Origin: Dichetophora obliterata
Taxonomy: Eukaryota > Arthropoda > Insecta > Diptera > Sciomyzidae
Length of the DNA stretch: 64,000 nt
Assembly (NCBI GenBank): GCA_963920525.1
Contig: OY986439.1
Coordinates: 24,812,819-24,876,818 of the forward strand
Direction: 5' to 3'
Part shown: one piece after another, positions 51,009-63,654 of the stretch
Position numbering within the stretch: position 1 is the first letter of the stretch
Layout: each line of letters opens with the position of its first letter
Translations under genes and position numbers: made by a program
The notes under the pieces: generated by a model
What the model was told of the DNA's origin: nothing
The model's database searches: none
What the model saw: only the letters and a program-made list of their open reading frames with translations

Positions 51009-51381
51009 CACTTTTTGGAGTGGAAGCTGGCCAAAAACATGTGCTTTTTCCGTCATAACTCCCAAACCATACATCCTACAAGGACGATTTATACACCAAA
51101 TTGTTTCTAATACATATATACACAAGACTGCATATTCAGAAAAAAGTTTTCTGGAATTTGATTTTTTTTTAAGAATCTTAGTTAAAATTTTTTACATGAA
51201 TCATAGTTTTTGGCGTGGTTTTTTGCGATTTTTTTGATTTTTTAGCCATAACTTCTAAACCATACATCATAAAAGGACGATTCATGCATTTAAATAAGCA
51301 CCAGGTCCTCGTCCTTAGGAAGGGACACTCCTTTGTCCAAATACCGTTTGCTCTATCTCTTGTAGTTTAGGAGTTGTAGAA
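51009..51381 (+). repeat. 373 bp unit, lineage b, copy 2
   Basis: Twin of 46528; after the fused box it reads CATTTAAATAAGC, one base different from its twin. Last truncated unit in the window. Confidence 0.93.
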
Positions 51382-51914
51382 CACTTTTTGGAGTGAAAGC
51401 TGGCCAAAAACATGTGCTTTTTCCGTCATAACTCCCAAACCATACATCCTACAAGGACGATTTATACACCAAATTGTTTCTTATACATATATACACAAGA
51501 CTGCATATTCAGAAAAAAGTTTTCTGGAATTTGATTTTTTTTCAAGAATCTTAGTTAAAATTTTTTACATGAATCATAGTTTTTGACGTGGTTTTTGCGA
51601 TTTTTTTGATTTTTTAGCCATAACTTCTAAACCATACATCATAAAAGGACGATTTATGCATCAAAATGTTCCTTAAGCTACTGTCCACAAGACTGTATCC
51701 TTAAAATAATTTTAAAAATTAGATTTCATGTTAATTTCATGTGCCCTTTTTTGTCAATTTTTATTTTTTTTATTTATTTTCTAAAATAAAAACTACATAT
51801 CAGATAAGGACGATTCATGCATTAAAATGAGCACCAGGTCCTCGTCCTTAAGAAGGGATACTCCTTTGTCCAAATGCCGTTTGCTCTATCTCTTGTAGTT
51901 TAGGAGTTGTAGAA
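51382..51914 (+). repeat. 533 bp unit closing Zone III
   Basis: It has AGTGAAAGC like 46901, but later in the unit TTTTTGACGTGGTTTTTGCG and ACTGTCCAC, which link it to Zone IV units. Probably a zone-boundary mosaic. Confidence 0.85.
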
Positions 51915-53514
51915 CACTTTTTGGAGTGGAAGCTGGCCAAACATGTGCTTTTTCCGTCATAACTCCCAAACCATACATCCTACAAGGACGATTTATACAC
52001 CAAATTGTTTCTAATACATATATACACAAGACTGCATATTCAGAAAAAAGTTTTCTGGAATTTGATTTTTTTTCAAGAATCTTAGTTAAAATTTTTTACA
52101 TGAATCATAGTTTTTGACGTGGTTTTTTGCGATTTTTTTGATTTTTTAGCCATAACTTCTAAACCATACATCATAAAAGGACGATTTATGCATCAAAATG
52201 TTCCTTAAGCTACTGCCCACAAGACTGTATCCTTAAAATAATTTTAAAAATTAGATTTCATGTTAATTTCATGTGCCCTTTTTTGTCAATTTTTATTTTT
52301 TTTATTTATTTTCTAAAATAAAAACTACATATCAGATAAGGACAATTCATGCACTAAAATGAGCACCAGGTCCTCGTCCTTAAGAAGGGACACTCCTTTG
52401 TCCAAATACCGTTTGCTCTATCTCTTGTAGTTTAGGAGTTGTAGAACACTTTTTGGAGTGGAAGCTGGCCAAAAACATGTGCTTTTTCCGTCATAACTCC
52501 CAAACCATACATCCTACAAGGACGATTTATACACCAAATTGTTTCTTATACATATATACACAAGACTGCATATTCAGAAAAAAGTTTTCTGGAATTTGAT
52601 TTTTTTTCAAGAATCTTAGTTAAAATTTTTTACATGAATCATAGTTTTTGACGTGGTTTTTTGCGATTTTTTTGATTTTTTAGCCATAACTTCTAAACCA
52701 TACATCATAAAAGGACGATTTATGCATCAAAATGTTCCTTAAGCTACTGCCCACAAGACTGTATCCTTAAAATAATTTTAAAAATTAGATTTCATGTTAA
52801 TTTCATGTGCCCTTTTTTGTCAATTTTTATTTTTTTTATTTATTTTCTAAAATAAAAACTACATATCAGATAAGGACGATTCATGCATTAAAATGAGCAC
52901 CAGGTCCTCGTCCTTAAGAAGAGACACTCCTTTGTCCAAATACCGTTTGCTCTATCTCTTGTAGTTTAGGAGTTGTAGAACACTTTTTGGAGTGGAAGCT
53001 GGCCAAAAACATGTGCTTTTTCCGTCATAACTCCCAAACCATACATCCTACAAGGACGATTTATACACCAAATTGTTTCTTATACATATATACACAAGAC
53101 TGCATATTCAGAAAAAAGTTTTCTGGAATTTGATTTTTTTTCAAGAATCTTAGTTAAAATTTTTTACATGAATCATAGTTTTTGACGTGGTTTTTTGCGA
53201 TTTTTTTGATTTTTTAGCCATAACTTCTAAACCATACATCATAAAAGGACGATTTATGCATCAAAATGTTCCTTAAGCTACTGTCCACAAGACTGTATCC
53301 TTAAAATAATTTTAAAAATTAGATTTCATGTTAATTTCATGTGCCCTTTTTTGTCAATTTTTATTTTTTTTATTTATTTTCTAAAATAAAAACTACATAT
53401 CAGATAAGGACGATTCATGCATTAAAATGAGCACCAGGTCCTCGTCCTTAAGAAGGGATACTCCTTTGTCCAAATGCCGTTTGCTCTATCTCTTGTAGTT
53501 TAGGAGTTGTAGAA
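51915..53514 (+). repeat. 1,600 bp triplet 532-534-534
   Basis: Units start at 51915 (tail GGACAATTCATGCACTAAAAT), 52447 (tail GAAGAGACAC) and 52981 (ACTGTCCAC). The first unit and its unusual tail recur at 53515. Confidence 0.9.
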
Positions 53515-55648
53515 CACTTTTTGGAGTGGAAGCTGGCCAAACATGTGCTTTTTCCGTCATAACTCCCAAACCATACATCCTACAAGGACGATTTATACAC
53601 CAAATTGTTTCTAATACATATATACACAAGACTGCATATTCAGAAAAAAGTTTTCTGGAATTTGATTTTTTTTCAAGAATCTTAGTTAAAATTTTTTACA
53701 TGAATCATAGTTTTTGACGTGGTTTTTTGCGATTTTTTTGATTTTTTAGCCATAACTTCTAAACCATACATCATAAAAGGACGATTTATGCATCAAAATG
53801 TTCCTTAAGCTACTGCCCACAAGACTGTATCCTTAAAATAATTTTAAAAATTAGATTTCATGTTAATTTCATGTGCCCTTTTTTGTCAATTTTTATTTTT
53901 TTTATTTATTTTCTAAAATAAAAACTACATATCAGATAAGGACAATTCATGCACTAAAATGAGCACCAGGTCCTCGTCCTTAAGAAGGGACACTCCTTTG
54001 TCCAAATACCGTTTGCTCTATCTCTTGTAGTTTAGGAGTTGTAGAACACTTTTTGGAGTGGAAGCTGGCCAAAAACATGTGCTTTTTCCGTCATAACTCC
54101 CAAACCATACATCCTACAAGGACGATTTATACACCAAATTGTTTCTTATACATATATACACAAGACTGCATATTCAGAAAAAAGTTTTCTGGAATTTGAT
54201 TTTTTTTCAAGAATCTTAGTTAAAATTTTTTACATGAATCATAGTTTTTGACGTGGTTTTTTGCGATTTTTTTGATTTTTTAGCCATAACTTCTAAACCA
54301 TACATCATAAAAGGACGATTTATGCATCAAAATGTTCCCTAAGCTACTGCCCACAAGACTGTATCCTTAAAATAATTTTAAAAATTAGATTTCATGTTAA
54401 TTTCATGTGCCCTTTTTTGTCAATTTTTATTTTTTTTATTTATTTTCTAAAATAAAAACTACATATCAGATAAGGACGATTCATGCATTAAAATGAGCAC
54501 CAGGTCCTCGTCCTTAAGAAGGGATACTCCTTTGTCCAAATACCGTTTGCTCTATCTCTTGTAGTTTAGGAGTTGTAGAACACTTTTTGGAGTGGAAGCT
54601 GGCCAAAAACATGTGCTTTTTCCGTCATAACTCCCAAACCATACATCCTACAAGGACGATTTATACACCAAATTGTTTCTTATACATATATACACAAGAC
54701 TGCATATTCAGAAAAAAGTTTTCTGGAATTTGATTTTTTTTCAAGAATCTTAGTTAAAATTTTTTACATGAATCATAGTTTTTGACGTGGTTTTTTGCGA
54801 TTTTTTTGATTTTTTAGCCATAACTTCTAAACCATACATCATAAAAGGACGATTTATGCATCAAAATGTTCCTTAAGCTACTGCCCACAAGACTGTATCC
54901 TTAAAATAATTTTAAAAATTAGATTTCATGTTAATTTCATGTGCCCTTTTTTGTCAATTTTTATTTTTTTTATTTATTTTCTAAAATAAAAACTACATAT
55001 CAGATAAGGACGATTCATGCATTAAAATGAGCACCAGGTCCTCGTCCTTAAGATGGGACAGTCCTTTGTCCAAATACCGTTTGCTCTATCTCTTGTAGTT
55101 TAGGAGTTGTAGAACACTTTTTGGAGTGGAAGCTGGCCAAAAACATGTGCTTTTTCCGTCATAACTCCCAAACCATACATCCTACAAGGACGATTTATAC
55201 ACCAAATTGTTTCTTATACATATATACACAAGACTGCATATTCAGAAAAAAGTTTTCTGGAATTTGATTTTTTTTCAAGAATCTTAGTTAAAATTTTTTA
55301 CATGAATCATAGTTTTTGACGTGGTTTTTTGCGATTTTTTTGATTTTTTAGCCATAACTTCTAAACCATACATCATAAAAGGACGATTTATGCATCAAAA
55401 TGTTCCTTAAGCTACTGTCCACAAGACTGTATCCTTAAAATAATTTTAAAAATTAGATTTCATGTTAATTTCATGTGCCCTTTTTTGTCAATTTTTATTT
55501 TTTTTATTTATTTTCTAAAATAAAAACTACATATCAGATAAGGACGATTCATGCATTAAAATGAGCACCAGGTCCTCGTCCTTAAGAAGGGATACTCCTT
55601 TGTCCAAATGCCGTTTGCTCTATCTCTTGTAGTTTAGGAGTTGTAGAA
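53515..55648 (+). repeat. Expanded block 532-534-534-534 (2,134 bp)
   Basis: Units start at 53515 (tail GGACAATTCATGCACTAAAAT), 54047 (GTTCCCTAAGC), 54581 (tail AAGATGGGACAGTCC) and 55115 (ACTGTCCAC). Confidence 0.9.
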
Positions 55649-57248
55649 CACTTTTTGGAGTGGAAGCTGGCCAAACATGTGCTTTTTCCGTCATAACTCC
55701 CAAACCATACATCCTACAAGGACGATTTATACACCAAATTGTTTCTAATACATATATACACAAGACTGCATATTCAGAAAAAAGTTTTCTGGAATTTGAT
55801 TTTTTTTCAAGAATCTTAGTTAAAATTTTTTACATGAATCATAGTTTTTGACGTGGTTTTTTGCGATTTTTTTGATTTTTTAGCCATAACTTCTAAACCA
55901 TACATCATAAAAGGACGATTTATGCATCAAAATGTTCCCTAAGCTACTGCCCACAAGACTGTATCCTTAAAATAATTTTAAAAATTAGATTTCATGTTAA
56001 TTTCATGTGCCCTTTTTTGTCAATTTTTATTTTTTTTATTTATTTTCTAAAATAAAAACTACATATCAGATAAGGACGATTCATGCATTAAAATGAGCAC
56101 CAGGTCCTCGTCCTTAAGAAGGGACACTCCTTTGTCCAAATACCGTTTGCTCTATCTCTTGTAGTTTAGGAGTTGTAGAACACTTTTTGGAGTGGAAGCT
56201 GGCCAAAAACATGTGCTTTTTCCGTCATAACTCCCAAACCATACATCCTACAAGGACGATTTATACACCAAATTGTTTCTTATACATATATACACAAGAC
56301 TGCATATTCAGAAAAAAGTTTTCTGGAATTTGATTTTTTTTCAAGAATCTTAGTTAAAATTTTTTACATGAATCATAGTTTTTGACGTGGTTTTTTGCGA
56401 TTTTTTTGATTTTTTAGCCATAACTTCTAAACCATACATCATAAAAGGACGATTTATGCATCAAAATGTTCCTTAAGCTACTGCCCACAAGACTGTATCC
56501 TTAAAATAATTTTAAAAATTAGATTTCATGTTAATTTCATGTGCCCTTTTTTGTCAATTTTTATTTTTTTTATTTATTTTCTAAAATAAAAACTACATAT
56601 CAGATAAGGACGATTCATGCATTAAAATGAGCACCAGGTCCTCGTCCTTAAGAAGAGACACTCCTTTGTCCAAATACCGTTTGCTCTATCTCTTGTAGTT
56701 TAGGAGTTGTAGAACACTTTTTGGAGTGGAAGCTGGCCAAAAACATGTGCTTTTTCCGTCATAACTCCCAAACCATACATCCTACAAGGACGATTTATAC
56801 ACCAAATTGTTTCTTATACATATATACACAAGACTGCATATTCAGAAAAAAGTTTTCTGGAATTTGATTTTTTTTCAAGAATCTTAGTTAAAATTTTTTA
56901 CATGAATCATAGTTTTTGACGTGGTTTTTTGCGATTTTTTTGATTTTTTAGCCATAACTTCTAAACCATACATCATAAAAGGACGATTTATGCATCAAAA
57001 TGTTCCTTAAGCTACTGTCCACAAGACTGTATCCTTAAAATAATTTTAAAAATTAGATTTCATGTTAATTTCATGTGCCCTTTTTTGTCAATTTTTATTT
57101 TTTTTATTTATTTTCTAAAATAAAAACTACATATCAGATAAGGACGATTCATGCATTAAAATGAGCACCAGGTCCTCGTCCTTAAGAAGGGATACTCCTT
57201 TGTCCAAATGCCGTTTGCTCTATCTCTTGTAGTTTAGGAGTTGTAGAA
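55649..57248 (+). repeat. 1,600 bp triplet 532-534-534
   Basis: Units start at 55649 (GTTCCCTAAGC), 56181 (tail GAAGAGACAC) and 56715 (ACTGTCCAC). It parallels 51915-53514 at an offset of 3,734 bp, except that its first unit shares GTTCCCTAAGC with 54047. Confidence 0.9.
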
Positions 57249-58848
57249 CACTTTTTGGAGTGGAAGCTGGCCAAACATGTGCTTTTTCCGTCATAACTCC
57301 CAAACCATACATCCTACAAGGACGATTTATACACCAAATTGTTTCTAATACATATATACACAAGACTGCATATTCAGAAAAAAGTTTTCTGGAATTTGAT
57401 TTTTTTTCAAGAATCTTAGTTAAAATTTTTTACATGAATCATAGTTTTTGACGTGGTTTTTTGCGATTTTTTTGATTTTTTAGCCATAACTTCTAAACCA
57501 TACATCATAAAAGGACGATTTATGCATCAAAATGTTCCTTAAGCTACTGCCCACAAGACTGTATCCTTAAAATAATTTTAAAAATTAGATTTCATGTTAA
57601 TTTCATGTGCCCTTTTTTGTCAATTTTTATTTTTTTTATTTATTTTCTAAAATAAAAACTACATATCAGATAAGGACGATTCATGCATTAAAATGAGCAC
57701 CAGGTCCTCGTCCTTAAGAAGGGACACTCCTTTGTCCAAATACCGTTTGCTCTATCTCTTGTAGTTTAGGAGTTGTAGAACACTTTTTGGAGTGGAAGCT
57801 GGCCAAAAACATGTGCTTTTTCCGTCATAACTCCCAAACCATACATCCTACAAGGACGATTTATACACCAAATTGTTTCTTATACATATATACACAAGAC
57901 TGCATATTCAGAAAAAAGTTGTCTGGAATTTGATTTTTTTTCAAGAATCTTAGTTAAAATTTTTTACATGAATCATAGTTTTTGACGTGGTTTTTTGCGA
58001 TTTTTTTGATTTTTTAGCCATAACTTCTAAACCATACATCATAAAAGGACGATTTATGCATCAAAATGTTCCTTAAGCTACTGCCCACAAGACTGTATCC
58101 TTAAAATAATTTTAAAAATTAGATTTCATGTTAATTTCATGTGCCCTTTTTTGTCAATTTTTATTTTTTTTATTTATTTTCTAAAATAAAAACTACATAT
58201 CAGATAAGGACGATTCATGCATTAAAATGAGCACCAGGTCCTCGTCCTTAAGAAGGGACACTCCTTTGTCCAAATACCGTTTGCTCTATCTCTTGTAGTT
58301 TAGGAGTTGTAGAACACTTTTTGGAGTGGAAGCTGGCCAAAAACATGTGCTTTTTCCGTCATAACTCCCAAACCATACATCCTACAAGGACGATTTATAC
58401 ACCAAATTGTTTCTTATACATATATACACAAGACTGCATATTCAGAAAAAAGTTTTCTGGAATTTGATTTTTTTTCAAGAATCTTAGTTAAAATTTTTTA
58501 CATGAATCATAGTTTTTGACGTGGTTTTTTGCGATTTTTTTGATTTTTTAGCCATAACTTCTAAACCATACATCATAAAAGGACGATTTATGCATCAAAA
58601 TGTTCCTTAAGCTACTGCCCACAAGACTGTATCCTTAAAATAATTTTAAAAATTAGATTTCATGTTAATTTCATGTGCCCTTTTTTGTCAATTTTTATTT
58701 TTTTTATTTATTTTCTAAAATAAAAACTACATATCAGATAAGGACGATTCATGCATTAAAATGAGCACCAGGTCCTCGTCCTTAAGAAGGGACACTCCTT
58801 TGTCCAAATACCGTTTGCTCTATCTCTTGTAGTTTAGGAGTTGTAGAA
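57249..58848 (+). repeat. 1,600 bp triplet 532-534-534, transition to Zone V
   Basis: Units start at 57249 (last 532 bp unit in the window), 57781 (AGTTGTCTGG, a private substitution) and 58315. Confidence 0.9.
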
Positions 58849-60450
58849 CACTTTTTGGAGTGGAAGCTGGCCAAAAACATGTGCTTTTTCCGTCATAACT
58901 CCCAAACCATACATCCTACAAGGACGATTTATACACCAAATTGTTTCTTATACATATATACACAAGACTACATATTCAGAAAAAAGTTTTCTGGAATTTG
59001 ATTTTTTTTCAAGAATCTTAGTTAAAATTTTTTACATGAATCATAGTTTTTGACGTGGTTTTTTGCGATTTTTTTGATTTTTTAGCCATAACTTCTAAAC
59101 CATACATCATAAAAGGACGATTTATGCATCAAAATGTTCCTTAAGCTACTGCCCACAAGACTGTATCCTTAAAATAATTTTAAAAATTAGATTTCATGTT
59201 AATTTCATGTGACCTTTTTTGTCAATTTTTATTTTTTTTATTTATTTTCTAAAATAAAAACTACATATCAGATAAGGACGATTCATGCATTAAAATGAGC
59301 ACCAGGTCCTCGTCCTTAAGAAGGGACACTCCTTTGTCCAAATACCGTTTGCTCTATCTCTTGTAGTTTAGGAGTTGTAGAACACTTTTTGGAGTGGAAG
59401 CTGGCCAAAAACATGTGCTTTTTCCGTCATAACTCCCAAACCATACATCCTACAAGGACGATTTATACACCAAATTGTTTCTTATACATATATACACAAG
59501 ACTGCATATTCAGAAAAAAGTTTTCTGGAATTTGATTTTTTTTCAAGAATCTTAGTTAAAATTTTTTACATGAATCATAGTTTTTGACGTGGTTTTTTGC
59601 GATTTTTTTGATTTTTTAGCCATAACTTCTAAACCATACATCATAAAAGGACGATTTATGCATCAAAATGTTCCTTAAGCTACTGCCCACAAGACTATAT
59701 CCTTAAAATAATTTTAAAAATTAGATTTCATGTTAATTTCATGTGCCCTTTTTTGTCAATTTTTATTTTTTTTATTTATTTTCTAAAATAAAAACTACAT
59801 ATCAGATAAGGACGATTCATGCATTAAAATGAGCACCAGGTCCTCGTCCTTAAGAAGGGACACTCCTTTGTCCAAATACCGTTTGCTCTATCTCTTGTAG
59901 TTTAGGAGTTGTAGAACACTTTTTGGAGTGGAAGCTGGCCAAAAACATGTGCTTTTTCCGTCATAACTCCCAAACCATACATCCTACAAGGACGATTTAT
60001 ACACCAAATTGTTTCTTATACATATATACACAAGACTGCATATTCAGAAAAAAGTTTTCTGGAATTTGATTTTTTTTCAAGAATCTTAGTTAAAATTTTT
60101 TACATGAATCATAGTTTTTGACGTGGTTTTTTGCGATTTTTTTGATTTTTTAGCCATAACTTCTAAACCATACATCATAAAAGGACGATTTATGCATCAA
60201 AATGTTCCTTAAGCTACTGCCCACAAGACTGTATCCTTAAAATAATTTTAAAAATTAGATTTCATGTTAATTTCATGTGCCCTTTTTTGTCAATTTTTAT
60301 TTTTTTTATTTATTTTCTAAAATAAAAACTACATATCAGATAAGGACGATTCATGCATTAAAATGAGCACCAGGTCCTCGTCCTTAAGAAGGGACACTCC
60401 TTTGTCCAAATACCGTTTGCTCTATCTCTTGTAGTTTAGGAGTTGTAGAA
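58849..60450 (+). repeat. Zone V trimeric repeat, copy 1 (1,602 bp)
   Basis: Three 534 bp units. The one at 58849 has GACTACATATTC and GTGACC, the one at 59383 has GACTATATCC, and the one at 59917 has neither marker. Outside these sites the three are nearly the same. Confidence 0.92.
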
Positions 60451-62052
60451 CACTTTTTGGAGTGGAAGCTGGCCAAAAACATGTGCTTTTTCCGTCATAA
60501 CTCCCAAACCATACATCCTACAAGGACGATTTATACACCAAATTGTTTCTTATACATATATACACAAGACTACATATTCAGAAAAAAGTTTTCTGGAATT
60601 TGATTTTTTTTCAAGAATCTTAGTTAAAATTTTTTACATGAATCATAGTTTTTGACGTGGTTTTTTGCGATTTTTTTGATTTTTTAGCCATAACTTCTAA
60701 ACCATACATCATAAAAGGACGATTTATGCATCAAAATGTTCCTTAAGCTACTGCCCACAAGACTGTATCCTTAAAATAATTTTAAAAATTAGATTTCATG
60801 TTAATTTCATGTGACCTTTTTTGTCAATTTTTATTTTTTTTATTTATTTTCTAAAATAAAAACTACATATCAGATAAGGACGATTCATGCATTAAAATGA
60901 GCACCAGGTCCTCGTCCTTAAGAAGGGACACTCCTTTGTCCAAATACCGTTTGCTCTATCTCTTGTAGTTTAGGAGTTGTAGAACACTTTTTGGAGTGGA
61001 AGCTGGCCAAAAACATGTGCTTTTTCCGTCATAACTCCCAAACCATACATCCTACAAGGACGATTTATACACCAAATTGTTTCTTATACATATATACACA
61101 AGACTGCATATTCAGAAAAAAGTTTTCTGGAATTTGATTTTTTTTCAAGAATCTTAGTTAAAATTTTTTACATGAATCATAGTTTTTGACGTGGTTTTTT
61201 GCGATTTTTTTGATTTTTTAGCCATAACTTCTAAACCATACATCATAAAAGGACGATTTATGCATCAAAATGTTCCTTAAGCTACTGCCCACAAGACTAT
61301 ATCCTTAAAATAATTTTAAAAATTAGATTTCATGTTAATTTCATGTGCCCTTTTTTGTCAATTTTTATTTTTTTTATTTATTTTCTAAAATAAAAACTAC
61401 ATATCAGATAAGGACGATTCATGCATTAAAATGAGCACCAGGTCCTCGTCCTTAAGAAGGGACACTCCTTTGTCCAAATACCGTTTGCTCTATCTCTTGT
61501 AGTTTAGGAGTTGTAGAACACTTTTTGGAGTGGAAGCTGGCCAAAAACATGTGCTTTTTCCGTCATAACTCCCAAACCATACATCCTACAAGGACGATTT
61601 ATACACCAAATTGTTTCTTATACATATATACACAAGACTACATATTCAGAAAAAAGTTTTCTGGAATTTGATTTTTTTTCAAGAATCTTAGTTAAAATTT
61701 TTTACATGAATCATAGTTTTTGACGTGGTTTTTTGCGATTTTTTTGATTTTTTAGCCATAACTTCTAAACCATACATCATAAAAGGACGATTTATGCATC
61801 AAAATGTTCCTTAAGCTACTGCCCACAAGACTGTATCCTTAAAATAATTTTAAAAATTAGATTTCATGTTAATTTCATGTGCCCTTTTTTGTCAATTTTT
61901 ATTTTTTTTATTTATTTTCTAAAATAAAAACTACATATCAGATAAGGACGATTCATGCATTAAAATGAGCACCAGGTCCTCGTTCTTAAGAAGGGACACT
62001 CCTTTGTCAAAATACCGTTTGCTCTATCTCTTGTAGTTTAGGAGTTGTAGAA
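60451..62052 (+). repeat. Zone V trimeric repeat, copy 2 (1,602 bp)
   Basis: Units start at 60451 (GACTACATATTC, GTGACC), 60985 (GACTATATCC) and 61519 (GACTACATATTC, GTGCCC; tail CTCGTTCTTAAG and TTGTCAAAATACC). Confidence 0.92.
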
Positions 62053-63654
62053 CACTTTTTGGAGTGGAAGCTGGCCAAAAACATGTGCTTTTTCCGTCAT
62101 AACTCCCAAACCATACATCCTACAAGGACGATTTATACACCAAATTGTTTCTTATACATATATACTCAAGACTACATATTCAGAAAAAAGTTTTCTGGAA
62201 TTTGATTTTTTTTCAAGAATCTTAGTTAAAATTTTTTACATGAATCATAGTTTTTGACGTGGTTTTTTGCGATTTTTTTGATTTTTTAGCCATAACTTCT
62301 AAACCATACATCATAAAAGGACGATTTATGCATCAAAATGTTCCTTAAGCTACTGCCCACAAGACTGTATCCTTAAAATAATTTTAAAAATTAGATTTCA
62401 TGTTAATTTCATGTGACCTTTTTTGTCAATTTTTATTTTTTTTATTTATTTTCTAAAATAAAAACTACATATCAGATAAGGACGATTCATGCATTAAAAT
62501 GAGCACCAGGTCCTCGTCCTTAAGAAGGGACACTCCTTTGTCCAAATACCGTTTGCTCTATCTCTTGTAGTTTAGGAGTTGTAGAACACTTTTTGGAGTG
62601 GAAGCTGGCCAAAAACATGTGCTTTTTCCGTCATAACTCCCAAACCATACATCCTACAAGGACGATTTATACACCAAATTGTTTCTTATACATATATACA
62701 CAAGACTGCATATTCAGAAAAAAGTTTTCTGGAATTTGATTTTTTTTCAAGAATCTTAGTTAAAATTTTTTACATGAATCATAGTTTTTGACGTGGTTTT
62801 TTGCGATTTTTTTGATTTTTTAGCCATAACTTCTAAACCATACATCATAAAAGGACGATTTATGCATCAAAATGTTCCTTAAGCTACTGCCCACAAGACT
62901 ATATCCTTAAAATAATTTTAAAAATTAGATTTCATGTTAATTTCATGTGCCCTTTTTTGTCAATTTTTATTTTTTTTATTTATTTTCTAAAATAAAAACT
63001 ACATATCAGATAAGGACGATTCATGCATTAAAATGAGCACCAGGTCCTCGTCCTTAAGAAGGGACACTCCTTTGTCCAAATACCGTTTGCTCTATCTCTT
63101 GTAGTTTAGGAGTTGTAGAACACTTTTTGGAGTGGAAGCTGGCCAAAAACATGTGCTTTTTCCGTCATAACTCCCAAACCATACATCCTACAAGGACGAT
63201 TTATACACCAAATTGTTTCTTATACATATATACACAAGACTACATATTCAGAAAAAAGTTTTCTGGAATTTGATTTTTTTTCAAGAATCTTAGTTAAAAT
63301 TTTTTACATGAATCATAGTTTTTGACGTGGTTTTTTGCGATTTTTTTGATTTTTTAGCCATAACTTCTAAACCATACATCATAAAAGGACGATTTATGCA
63401 TCAAAATGTTCCTTAAGCTACTGCCCACAAGACTGTATCCTTAAAATAATTTTAAAAATTAGATTTCATGTTAATTTCATGTGCCCTTTTTTGTCAATTT
63501 TTATTTTTTTTATTTATTTTCTAAAATAAAAACTACATATCAGATAAGGACGATTCATGCATTAAAATGAGCACCAGGTCCTCGTCCTTAAGAAGGGACA
63601 CTCCTTTGTCCAAATACCATTTGCTCTATCTCTTGTAGTTTAGGAGTTGTAGAA
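62053..63654 (+). repeat. Zone V trimeric repeat, copy 3 (1,602 bp)
   Basis: Units start at 62053 (ATATACTCAAGACTACAT, GTGACC), 62587 (GACTATATCC) and 63121 (GACTACATATTC; tail ATACCATTTGC). Confidence 0.92.

Larger units (their letters stand above)
43632..51914 (+). repeat. Zone III: array with 373/374 bp units
   Basis: Units 97-113. All five 373/374 bp units lie here, each followed by a unit with the marker AGTGAAAGCTGG (others have AGTGGAAGC). TTTTTGGCGTGG in place of TTTTTGACG is common. The block from 44,554 to about 47,100 recurs from 49,035 to about 51,580 (offset 4,481 bp). Confidence 0.9.
51915..58848 (+). repeat. Zone IV: full-length units only, 532/534/534 triplets
   Basis: Units 114-126. 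A 532 bp unit starts at 51915, 53515, 55649 and 57249, separated by two or three 534 bp units. The rare ACTGTCCAC (52981, 55115, 56715) and GAAGAGACAC tails (52447, 56181) recur at an offset of 3,734 bp. Confidence 0.88.
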
